From an uncultured Candidatus Poseidoniales archaeon (GTDB taxonomy: Archaea; Thermoplasmatota; Poseidoniia; Poseidoniales; Poseidoniaceae), in the NCBI GenBank assembly GCA_902563095.1, contig CACEWA010000009.1, forward strand, positions 1 to 41,451: a stretch of DNA of 41,451 nucleotides, written 5' to 3'. Below are positions 16,633-23,893 of this stretch, piece after piece. The notes under the pieces are model-generated. The model was given only the letters and a program-made list of their open reading frames with translations. It searched no databases and was not told the origin of the DNA. Numbering within the stretch: the first letter of the stretch is position 1; each line of letters starts with the position of its first letter. The position numbers and the translations under genes were made by a program.

Positions 16633-17823
16633 ATGGCCTCACTTGACGAAGTCGTTGAGATTGTTGTCATCAGTATGCGAGATGCGTTTCTTGCGGTTAC
16701 TGTTTTCGTCGCTGCGATGGTTTTTCTCTTCAGTTGGTTACAATATGCCACAAGCGGGCGTTTTGTCGAATATATTCGTCGAAAAAAGAAATTACAGCCA
16801 GTAATTGGTGCGCTGATGGGATTAACCCCCGGATGCGGTGGTGCCATTGTCATGATGCCAATGTATGCACGTGGATATGTTTCATATGGCACAGTTTTGG
16901 CTACTTTAATCGCCACATTAGGCGATTCAGCCTTTATTTTGATAGGAGCTGCGATTACCGACTCAAGTTTTGTTGCCCCATTGATCGCAGTTCATGCTAT
17001 TTCCTTCGTTACCGGTGTATCGTGGGGATATTTGGTTGATATGACAGGTACAACCCCACACAAGCCATTGGGCCGTTTTGGGCCTAGTATTGGCCAAGAA
17101 CCTATTGAGGCCGAGCCAAGTGACGAGTCACTCTTGGAAGAATTGCCTCGTGAAGAGCCGGGAGGTCTTGGCTACAAAATCCTCCACCAGGGTTACTTGG
17201 TGTGGTGGAGTGTTACCCTCATAGGTTTGATTTTTGCAATACTACTACTGGTTTGGTCTGGTCAAGATCCAGATTACAGCCTTGAATTATCCTTTGACCC
17301 TACCACCATGGATGGTTTCATAACATGGATTGGTCTAATTGGAACTAGTCTTTCCGTAATATTGTATATTGCACAGAAGAATTGGATAGGTGACGATACA
17401 GAAGCAACTATTGGTGACAAATTGCATTCCATGCGTGAGACTATGATTCATTCCGCTAGTGAAACCGCTTTCGTTACTTTCTGGGTTATGATTGCCTATC
17501 TAGCCTTCGAATTTGGAATGTTATTTAGCGGCATCTCGGAGCAGAGTATGAGTAGTTATGGCGACGGGTTTATCGCAATTATTGCAGTATCTATAATTGG
17601 CTTAATACCTGGCTGCGGACCGCAAATTATTGTGATTACAGCCTATACAAAAGATATAATTTCATTCCCTGCATTAGCAGCAAATGCAATCAGTCAAGAC
17701 GGCGATGCATTGTTTCCACTACTTGTACGACACAAAGCTGCGAGTCTTTGGGCGACGATACATACTACGATTCCAGCAATAATCGTAGGAGTGATCTTGT
17801 TGATTGCTAGTGTAAATCCTTGA
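16633..17823 (+). CDS. Putative manganese/heavy-metal exporter, ArsP_2-like 10-TM permease
   Basis: A 396-residue polytopic membrane protein with about ten helices in two homologous halves. Each half carries a glycine-cysteine signature: GLTPGCGGAIVMMPMYARG from residue 63 and GLIPGCGPQIIVITAYTKD from residue 323. This duplicated PGCG motif is what I associate with the putative 10-TM heavy-metal exporter family (PF11449) annotated as putative manganese transporters. A hydrophilic acidic loop (about 145-185) separates the halves. The gene stands alone, divergent from a small unknown gene. Two long inverted repeats lie in its upstream region, suggesting metal-dependent regulation. Substrate is not determined by sequence. 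Confidence 0.78.
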   Translation: MASLDEVVEIVVISMRDAFLAVTVFVAAMVFLFSWLQYATSGRFVEYIRRKKKLQPVIGALMGLTPGCGGAIVMMPMYARGYVSYGTVLATLIATLGDSAFILIGAAITDSSFVAPLIAVHAISFVTGVSWGYLVDMTGTTPHKPLGRFGPSIGQEPIEAEPSDESLLEELPREEPGGLGYKILHQGYLVWWSVTLIGLIFAILLLVWSGQDPDYSLELSFDPTTMDGFITWIGLIGTSLSVILYIAQKNWIGDDTEATIGDKLHSMRETMIHSASETAFVTFWVMIAYLAFEFGMLFSGISEQSMSSYGDGFIAIIAVSIIGLIPGCGPQIIVITAYTKDIISFPALAANAISQDGDALFPLLVRHKAASLWATIHTTIPAIIVGVILLIASVNP

Positions 17824-17998
17824 CGGCATTCGGGCCTTTTCAGTGGGTACCCATATACACTCATACAATCATAAGGGGTCCCCTTGTATACAGGAGCCTT
17901 CAGTTCTGGCCTTGTTGCAGCCCTAATACACAAATTAAGTCCTAATGAGATCTCTGATGGAATATGCTCAATTCGCTAATCAGAAATTTTCAGACAAC
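17824..17998. other. Convergent intergenic region with palindrome AAGGGGTCCCCTT
   Basis: This 175-base gap separates two convergent genes. It holds the 13-bp perfect palindrome AAGGGGTCCCCTT at 17873-17885 and a small GGGTACCC palindrome near 17845. No open frame of note or RNA gene is visible. Termination for both genes is the likeliest role. Confidence 0.35.
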
Positions 17999-19033
17999 TC
18001 AAGGACCTTCAAAAGTAAGTAGCGCAATGAAGACTGCAAAGAAACAGAATGGAATATAGATAATTGCTCCCCATAAATTCATCCTGCGCCCCTCAGGAAT
18101 CGGAGAGGATTTGATGAATAGCATCACAAGGGCTGGCACCATTCCAAAGATAATAGCACCAAAAGCGCCTCCAGGGTTGTTCCACCAATCGCCGTCAATT
18201 GAAATCCATATCATCATTGACGAATAGTAGGCGAAAATAGTTGGTCTCATCACTGTATTCAAAAGGCAAATGGCGTAAGAAGAAGAGCTCCCGTCGAGTC
18301 GATAGTTACTAAGTGTGATTCCTCGTTTTATACTACCCATATTTAGTCTAGTAGCTCCGAATAATGCGACGCAGAAGCCTATTGGGGCAATCGCCATTGA
18401 GAGGTACCAAGATGATGTAGACTTGTCTTTATCCAAAATAATACGAAGGTCGGCTGGAATAAATTGATCATCAACAGCAACAACAAGATTTGCATCTTCG
18501 AAAAAATTATTGTCAAATGAAACATAACCTTGGATATTGTGTCTACTACTGTAGGTAAACGGAATCCAAACCTCTCCCCCACTGGCTACTTTGCCGGAAC
18601 ATTCCCCGAACCCATCAGGACACACAACGCTTGTAGCGAATACATCTCCTCCTGAAGCGATGGCTCCATTACGATCGTTAAAGTCCAACAAAATTGTAAT
18701 TTCTTCGGCGGAAGTTACCAGACCAGGATACCATCCTCTTTCCTCATCAGCACAGCATCCCGGGGAATTGTATTCTTCAATATTGAAGGCATACAACGTA
18801 AATTCCTGGCCTTCAATTTCCTCTTTCCCAATTAAATTCGGGTCGTAAACTTCAAAATTCTCCACTTCAAGGTCATGAGTAAATGTAGTGAAATATATCG
18901 AGGTAAGCATCAATACAGGTAGAAAGAATGAAGAAAGCAATCTTACTAAGAAGCCGTCTACGTTTTCAAACAGTTTGGTGTTAATGGGTGTTAGGGGAAC
19001 TCCATCTGCTCTTGAATCTTCCAAGCCACCCAC
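17999..19033 (-). CDS. Membrane protein with large extracellular domain, unknown
   Basis: A 344-residue protein. One N-terminal helix (residues about 30-50, SSFFLPVLMLTSIYF) is followed by an extracellular region of roughly 160 residues with cysteines (PGCCADEE, VVCPDGFGECSG) and beta-sandwich character. Four or so C-terminal hydrophobic helices follow (SMAIAPIGFCVALFGATRL, IFAYYSSMMIWISI, AFGAIIFGMVPALVMLFI, AIIYIPFCFFAVFIALL). I recognise no family. Its upstream region has an AT-rich inverted repeat and a CACCC palindrome. It does not appear co-transcribed with the acyl-CoA dehydrogenase gene, from which about 210 bases separate it. Confidence 0.7.
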   Translation of the reverse strand: MGGLEDSRADGVPLTPINTKLFENVDGFLVRLLSSFFLPVLMLTSIYFTTFTHDLEVENFEVYDPNLIGKEEIEGQEFTLYAFNIEEYNSPGCCADEERGWYPGLVTSAEEITILLDFNDRNGAIASGGDVFATSVVCPDGFGECSGKVASGGEVWIPFTYSSRHNIQGYVSFDNNFFEDANLVVAVDDQFIPADLRIILDKDKSTSSWYLSMAIAPIGFCVALFGATRLNMGSIKRGITLSNYRLDGSSSSYAICLLNTVMRPTIFAYYSSMMIWISIDGDWWNNPGGAFGAIIFGMVPALVMLFIKSSPIPEGRRMNLWGAIIYIPFCFFAVFIALLTFEGP

Positions 19034-19128
19034 TCTAACTACCCCCTTCCTTCTAATGTTTTCAGCAGATTGAGTTGATAGATTAATTTGTTCCCGACGA
19101 GTACGGAATTATAGCTTAAACTCCATTT

Positions 19129-19152
19129 TGTAAATAAATATGTGAATTTACA
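19129..19152. promoter_or_regulatory. AT-rich inverted repeat overlapping a probable TATA region
   Basis: TGTAAAT and ATTTACA are perfect 7-bp arms around a 10-base spacer. On the minus strand the element contains ATATTTATTTA, a plausible TATA box for the gene starting at 19033, with a leader of about 70 bases. A regulator bound here would cover the promoter. Function is inferred from position only. Confidence 0.4.
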
Positions 19153-19173
19153 GTCTCAACGAGGGTACTCGAT

Positions 19174-19187
19174 AACACCCATGTGTT
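19174..19187. repeat. Short palindrome AACACCCATGTGTT
   Basis: AACAC and GTGTT flank CCAT. It resembles the element at 16549-16560. It lies between the acyl-CoA dehydrogenase stop and the next minus-strand promoter. Confidence 0.3.
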
Positions 19188-19243
19188 CAAAATTGGTATT
19201 CACGAGGGCTTTGCGTGGGCCATATTGAACGCTGCCCTCTAGT

Positions 19244-20416
19244 TCAGGGTTTGATCGCTCTTGCAATGACGATTCTTTGGACTTCTTGGGTTCCCTTGTA
19301 AATTTGAGTGATTTTTGCGTCACGGAAGAAGCGTTCTACTGGGAATTCCTTGGTGTAGCCATATCCGCCCAATACCTGAACTGCCCTCTCTGACACCCAC
19401 ATTGCGGTATCTCCTGCATACAGTTTGGCCATACTAGCCTCTTTGGTGTGTCTTGGCCCACCATTCTCGTAATGCTCTTCCTTAGCCCAGGATGCCTTGT
19501 ATACCAATAGTCTTGCAGCGTCTATGCGCGTTGCCATGTCTGCTAAGTAAGTGGTAATCATCTGATGATGTGCGATTGGCTTGCCGAAAGCTTCTCTTTC
19601 GTGAGCATACTTCAAAGCAGCTTCATACGCTCCCTGTGCGATTCCTAATGCTTGTGCAGCGATACCAATTCTTGAGTTGTCAAGAGCGTTCATTGCGATT
19701 GCGAAGCCTTTACCGGAGCCCTTCAAGACATTTTCAACTGGAACTTTACAATTCTCAAGAACAAGTGTGCATGTGTCTGAAGACCTGATTCCTAATTTGT
19801 CCTCTTTCTTACCAACACTGAAACCTTCAAAGGATTGTTCAACGATAAAAGCGGTGCTTCCACCGTGCCTCTTGACCCCATAGTCTGGATGGTCGACATC
19901 CTTGGCGAATAGAACATAGATTTGGGCTTGTGCACCATTGGTTACCCACATCTTTTCTCCATTCAAAATGTAATGGGTTCCATCATCCGACAATTTGGCT
20001 TTGCAGACCATTGCTGCAGCATCTGTTCCTGCGCCTGCTTCTGAAAGTGAGTATGCACCTACTTCGCCTGCTGCGAGCCTAGTTAGGTAGTTTGATTTCT
20101 GTTCTTCATTACCGTGTAATGCAATTGTTTTAGCACACAATCCAACATGGACACAGAACATTACAGCGAATGAAGGATCGACTCTGGCTAGTTCCTCAAT
20201 TATGATTGATTCCGAAATGTCATCAACTGGGTTTCCGCCATATTCTTCTGGAATAGTTATTCCTTGCAAACCATACTCTAAGAACTGCTGCCATTCCTCT
20301 GCAGGAGTTATCTGATTAGCGTCCCTATGCTCAATTGTTGGAGGCAGTACCGACTCTGCAAAGTCCCTAACCATCTCACGAATCATCTGCTGCTCATCAG
20401 TCTCTTCGAATCGCAT
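19244..20416 (-). CDS. Acyl-CoA dehydrogenase
   Basis: An FAD-dependent flavoenzyme of 390 residues, close to the family's usual length, oxidising acyl-CoA to enoyl-CoA in fatty-acid or branched-chain amino-acid breakdown. Hallmarks are ITIPEEYGG, the FAD/substrate motif YSLSEAGAGTDAAAM, MWVTNGAQA, ALDNSRIGIAAQALGIAQ and the C-terminal QVLGGYGYTKEFPVER. The C-terminal active-site motif reads IYKGTQEVQR: Lys374 stands where short- and medium-chain enzymes have the catalytic Glu. The alternative isovaleryl-type Glu site in the DNSRIG helix is Ser. ATG 20416 is preferred to the 17-residue extension beginning at 20467, because the protein then starts with the normal MRFEETDEQQ. Confidence 0.9.
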   Translation of the reverse strand: MRFEETDEQQMIREMVRDFAESVLPPTIEHRDANQITPAEEWQQFLEYGLQGITIPEEYGGNPVDDISESIIIEELARVDPSFAVMFCVHVGLCAKTIALHGNEEQKSNYLTRLAAGEVGAYSLSEAGAGTDAAAMVCKAKLSDDGTHYILNGEKMWVTNGAQAQIYVLFAKDVDHPDYGVKRHGGSTAFIVEQSFEGFSVGKKEDKLGIRSSDTCTLVLENCKVPVENVLKGSGKGFAIAMNALDNSRIGIAAQALGIAQGAYEAALKYAHEREAFGKPIAHHQMITTYLADMATRIDAARLLVYKASWAKEEHYENGGPRHTKEASMAKLYAGDTAMWVSERAVQVLGGYGYTKEFPVERFFRDAKITQIYKGTQEVQRIVIARAIKP

Positions 20417-20480
20417 GTTATGGGCCAAGTGGTTAGAGCATTTTAGGGATACCCTCTGATAATTCACTTTTCCAGTGTGT

Positions 20481-20490
20481 TCATATATTA
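20481..20490. promoter_or_regulatory. Shared TATA-like element between acyl-CoA dehydrogenase and GcvH-like genes
   Basis: TCATATATTA lies in the gap between these divergent genes. For the rightward gene it would give a leader of about 10 bases; for the leftward gene a leader of some 45 bases before ATG 20416. Confidence 0.45.
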
Positions 20491-20520
20491 CTTGTCAAAC
20501 CGCGCCACAGGGTTGAGACC

Positions 20521-20922
20521 ATGGATGAAGAAGTCATGGAATTTGGCATCGCACACAGCCGCAAGTACTCTAGGGACCACCTATGGTATCAAGAAAAGGA
20601 CGACCGCTTGGTAATTGGAATTTCTGATTACCTTGCTGCTGATATCGGAGAAGTCCTCCGTGTTATCCTTCCGCACGCTGAAACCGAAGTCGATGAAGAA
20701 CAGAATTTATTCTCAATTTGGACAGCAGAAGAAAAGTTTACTTTCCCAAGTCCTTTTGCTGGAGAAATTGCAGAAGTGAACGGCGAAGTAGAAATAAATC
20801 CGGAACTGGTAAATGATTCTCCTTACGATTTAGGTTGGATTATCATTCTAGATCCACATGATGTAGATATGGAAAATCTGCTAGAACCTGATGAGTATGT
20901 CGATTTCCTAGCAGAAGGTTGA
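20521..20922 (+). CDS. Glycine cleavage H-like lipoyl-domain protein, lysine position displaced
   Basis: The 133-residue protein follows the GcvH pattern: RKYSRDHLWYQ, the segment LVIGISDYLAADIGEVLRVI, LPHAETEVDEE, and the end of the lipoyl hairpin (PSPFAGEIAEVNGEVEINPEL) followed by NDSPYDLGWIIIL. GcvH normally carries lipoate on a Lys 11 residues before the Gly of the GE motif. Here that alignment position is Glu70, and the only nearby lysine, Lys72, is two residues too close. It is either a shortened hairpin with a working lysine or a non-lipoylated relative. It is not next to gcvP or gcvT but immediately before dph2, 39 bases away. Confidence 0.78.
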   Translation: MDEEVMEFGIAHSRKYSRDHLWYQEKDDRLVIGISDYLAADIGEVLRVILPHAETEVDEEQNLFSIWTAEEKFTFPSPFAGEIAEVNGEVEINPELVNDSPYDLGWIIILDPHDVDMENLLEPDEYVDFLAEG

Positions 20923-20961
20923 TTCACATTCCGGAACAAAAATAGAACCGGAGTGATTTGG

Positions 20962-22068
20962 ATGGACCTTGATAGACATGATTTCGAACTCGATGAGTTA
21001 ATCAAGAGAATCAAAGGCCATGACCATCGCTTAGTAGCTCTTCAAATTCCTGAAGGATTGAAGATGCAAGCATTGGAAATGATGGATGAAATCGAAGATG
21101 AAACATCCGCTAAAGTTATTCTCGCCGCTGACCCGTGTTACGGCGCTTGTGATTTAGTTCATGATAAAATGAAGATGATGGGTGTAGAGTTGGTTGCCCA
21201 CATGGGTCATTCACAAATGAACATAGATTCAGGAATGCCTACTCAATTCATTAACGTCACATACGATGGAGACCCTGCAATAGACCCTGTGTTACCTATC
21301 CTTACTCAACATAGAGCAATTGCTCAAGCAAGACTAGCTGAAGGAGAAGTTAGCGAGATGAGCGAAGAGCAAGCTCAAGAGAGATTCCTTGATGCTGTTG
21401 GAAGAATCGCTCCATTGAAAGGTGCAAAATTAGGATTGGTCGCCTCCATCCAACATTTACACCTGGTTTTCGATTACAAGAAGCGATTTGAAGATGCTGG
21501 ATTTGAAGTGGAAGTCCCAGTCGGTGGAGCAAGACTTACCTTCCCGGGACAAGTTCTTGGCTGCAATTATTCAGGGGATGATGATGAAATCGGACACTAT
21601 CTCTTCTTGGGAAGCGGTGATTTCCACCCAATAGGCCTTGCATTGCACACTGGAAAGCCTCTAGCAATGCTCGACCCTTACACAGGAGATGCTAGCGAGA
21701 TGGGTGCTGAACGGATTGAAAGGATTCTCAGGCAGCGCTTTGGTTTAATCATGGCAATACAGGATGCTCAGAATTTTGCTATACTGATTGGTGAAAAGCC
21801 CGGGCAAATGCGCCGAAGTTTGGCTTTGAAACTAAAGAGATCGCTAGCTAAACATGGAAAGAAAGGTTACTTGTTAGCACTAGAGCACATAGGACCTGAA
21901 CTAATTGACTTCTACCCAGTTGATGCATTTGTCAACACTGCATGCCCCAGAATAGCAATTGATGATTCGGTAAAATACGGGAAACCTTTGGTTACTCCAT
22001 TTGAATTGGAAGTAGCCCTAGGAGATAAGAAGTGGGAAACTGGATATCAGTTCGATGAGATACCCTGA
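20962..22068 (+). CDS. dph2: Diphthamide synthase Dph2
   Basis: Dph2 is the 4Fe-4S radical enzyme that transfers the 3-amino-3-carboxypropyl group of SAM to a histidine of elongation factor 2, the first step of diphthamide formation. The three cluster cysteines are Cys59 (DPCYGACD), Cys201 (VLGCNYSG) and Cys328 (NTACPRIAIDD), one per domain. Other family motifs are LVALQIPEGLK, VAHMGHSQM and GSGDFHPIGLAL. Length (368 residues) is about normal for archaeal Dph2. ATG 20962 is chosen over GTG 20953 because GGAGTG (20950-20955) is spaced 6 bases from it. It is probably co-transcribed with the GcvH-like gene. Confidence 0.93.
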   Translation: MDLDRHDFELDELIKRIKGHDHRLVALQIPEGLKMQALEMMDEIEDETSAKVILAADPCYGACDLVHDKMKMMGVELVAHMGHSQMNIDSGMPTQFINVTYDGDPAIDPVLPILTQHRAIAQARLAEGEVSEMSEEQAQERFLDAVGRIAPLKGAKLGLVASIQHLHLVFDYKKRFEDAGFEVEVPVGGARLTFPGQVLGCNYSGDDDEIGHYLFLGSGDFHPIGLALHTGKPLAMLDPYTGDASEMGAERIERILRQRFGLIMAIQDAQNFAILIGEKPGQMRRSLALKLKRSLAKHGKKGYLLALEHIGPELIDFYPVDAFVNTACPRIAIDDSVKYGKPLVTPFELEVALGDKKWETGYQFDEIP

Positions 22069-22071
22069 GAG

Positions 22072-22113
22072 GGGTTATCGGGTTGAAAGTTCAATAACCA
22101 TAGACGATAACCC
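22072..22113. promoter_or_regulatory. Inverted repeat before orc1/cdc6 (candidate initiator-binding or autoregulatory site)
   Basis: GGGTTATCG (22072-22080) and CGATAACCC (22105-22113) are perfect 9-bp reverse complements. Between them lie TTGAAAGTTCAA, itself palindromic, and another AATAACC half-site, so GGTTAT occurs once forward and twice in reverse within 42 bases. The right arm ends 9 bases before the ATG of orc1/cdc6. The central TTCAATAACC could be the TATA region of a leaderless transcript. Function is inferred from position. Confidence 0.5.
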
Positions 22114-22122
22114 TCTGTAGTC

Positions 22123-23307
22123 ATGAGTTCATATCTCGACCGCATCGGAGCAGGCCTAATCCTCAGCAAACCCGAGGTTTTTGGTTTTGATTTCGTACCA
22201 GAGGTACTAGTAGGCAGAGAAGATATTCAGGGCGAATTGGCTACAATACTTGGTAGTATAGCGCATCCTGAAGGTACAGGAAGGGTAGTCATAACCGGGC
22301 CAGTAGGCTCGGGTAAAACCGTCTTAGTAAAGCGATTTTGCCAAGATATAATCAGACACCTTAGTGACAAAAGAAACATCAAGAGAGTCCATGTAAACTG
22401 CAGGAATGCTGCTACTCCATCACGAGTCATGCAGAAAATTGTACAAGACTTGGACCCAGGGCACCCGGATAGAGGGCTCGGAGTTGGTGAATTACTAACC
22501 AGTCTAAGACGAATGCTACACAGCAGCAATACACATCTAATCGTGATTCTTGATGAAGTTGATCACCTTCTGCGCCGCTCTGGTGATGATATCATCTACA
22601 AACTAATGCGTATAGACGAAGATAGAGAGGGTGTAGGCACGCTCTCAACGATTATGATTAGCCAAGAACAAGTGCTAGATTTACTAGAAAATGCAGTTAT
22701 TTCTCGTGTCGGTCGCTCAAACCATATTCGAATACCTCCTTACGATGAGGATGGTTTGATGAAAATTATCACACAGAGAACTGAATTAGGCCTCGTGACC
22801 GGCACTTGTCCTCAAGAAATTCTCAGCCTAATTGCCCAAGCTGCAGCGCCCTCGGGAGACGCTCGCCAAGCAATCGAATTACTAGAGGGGGCAGCAAAGC
22901 GTGCTGAAGCCTCAGGTCGCTCAATTATAGAATCTAAAGATGTTCAAAGAACAGTTGTAACTATGCCCACAAATGTTGACTCGATGAATATAGAAAATCT
23001 ACCTCCTCACGCTATGATGATTTTACTAGGATTGTGCAGGAGATTGAAGAAAGAAGAGAGTGTCACCAGTGGTGAGGCAGAAAAACTCTACCATGTGGTT
23101 TGTGAAGAATATGACCAGGCACCTAAAGGCCACACCACATTGTGGAAACACATCAAGCGTTTAGCACAAGAAGACATAGTTGTAACTAAGACAGCAAAGG
23201 CAGATGTTGGCAGAGGGAGAACACAACATATCTCGATGCCGCATATGCTCCCCAGTGATGTTGAAAGGCGCCTTGAAACACTCATTCCTAGCCGACTACG
23301 TCGCTGA
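22123..23307 (+). CDS. cdc6: Orc1/Cdc6 replication initiator
   Basis: The AAA+ initiator that marks archaeal replication origins and loads MCM. Walker A is GPVGSGKT at residues 59-66, Walker B is LIVILDEVDHLLRR near 140, and the sensor segment contains ENAVISRVGRS. The lid region has PSGDARQAIELLEGAAKRAE. The C-terminal 110 residues form the winged-helix DNA-binding domain (HAMMILLGLCRRLKKEESV, then TTLWKHIKRLAQEDIVV). Length (394) is normal. The upstream gap contains a strong inverted repeat, so a nearby origin or autoregulation is possible. It is followed by the rps6e promoter. Confidence 0.93.
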   Translation: MSSYLDRIGAGLILSKPEVFGFDFVPEVLVGREDIQGELATILGSIAHPEGTGRVVITGPVGSGKTVLVKRFCQDIIRHLSDKRNIKRVHVNCRNAATPSRVMQKIVQDLDPGHPDRGLGVGELLTSLRRMLHSSNTHLIVILDEVDHLLRRSGDDIIYKLMRIDEDREGVGTLSTIMISQEQVLDLLENAVISRVGRSNHIRIPPYDEDGLMKIITQRTELGLVTGTCPQEILSLIAQAAAPSGDARQAIELLEGAAKRAEASGRSIIESKDVQRTVVTMPTNVDSMNIENLPPHAMMILLGLCRRLKKEESVTSGEAEKLYHVVCEEYDQAPKGHTTLWKHIKRLAQEDIVVTKTAKADVGRGRTQHISMPHMLPSDVERRLETLIPSRLRR

Positions 23308-23315
23308 TTGCCTAA

Positions 23316-23323
23316 TTTATATC
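23316..23323 (+). promoter_or_regulatory. TATA box for rps6e operon
   Basis: TTTATATC just after the orc1/cdc6 stop would place transcription start near 23345, giving a leader of about 35 bases before the rps6e ATG. Confidence 0.5.
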
Positions 23324-23379
23324 GCACAAAGGGCCTAAATACCCGTCGCATGTCGGCAGGCTGCTCAAGAGTTGATAAC

Positions 23380-23862
23380 ATGGCAGACACTACATTCGTC
23401 GCAGTGGTCAATGACACAAATCCAGACAACGGAGGACGCTCCTACAACCTAACGGTTAGTGGAAACAATCTATCCCAATTCCTAGGTAAGAAAATCGGCG
23501 ATGTTGTCGATGGAATCTTCGTTGGAGAAGGTGACAAAACGCTTGCTGGATACAAATTAGAAATCACCGGAGGCTCTGACAAGACCGGTACCCCAATGCG
23601 TTCCGACCTAAAAGGCGGTACTCGCCAATCCGTTCTTGTTACCGCATCAACCGGTTTCAAGGGCCACAATCTAGTTCACAAGGCAAAGGGTGGCGAGAAG
23701 AAGAGATTCCGCTACAAACCAGATGGAATGCGCAAGCGCCGCAATTTCCGTGGCAACACAATAACCCAAGATACCAGACAGATCAATCTCAAAGTTGTAG
23801 AGGCTGCTAATAAGAGCCTTTCAGACATCCTCGGAGCAGAATCAGAGGAGAGCAGTGAGTGA
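23380..23862 (+). CDS. rps6e: Small-subunit ribosomal protein S6e
   Basis: The protein belongs to the S6e family of the archaeal/eukaryotic small ribosomal subunit. Recognisable segments are FLGKKIGDVVDGIFVGEG, YKLEITGGSDKTGTPMRSD and GGTRQSVLVTAS, then EKKRFRYKPDGMRKRRNFRGN. Archaeal S6e is usually about 125-135 residues; this one has 160 owing to a C-terminal helix (VEAANKSLSDILGAESEESSE region). The frame is open 24 codons upstream, but ATG 23380 gives the normal start (MADTTFVAVV) and lies downstream of the probable transcription start. The order S6e, aIF2-gamma, PIN nuclease is a conserved archaeal cluster. Confidence 0.93.
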   Translation: MADTTFVAVVNDTNPDNGGRSYNLTVSGNNLSQFLGKKIGDVVDGIFVGEGDKTLAGYKLEITGGSDKTGTPMRSDLKGGTRQSVLVTASTGFKGHNLVHKAKGGEKKRFRYKPDGMRKRRNFRGNTITQDTRQINLKVVEAANKSLSDILGAESEESSE

Positions 23863-23893
23863 AGCCGCGAGGCTGATCTGAGGTACTGGGGGA

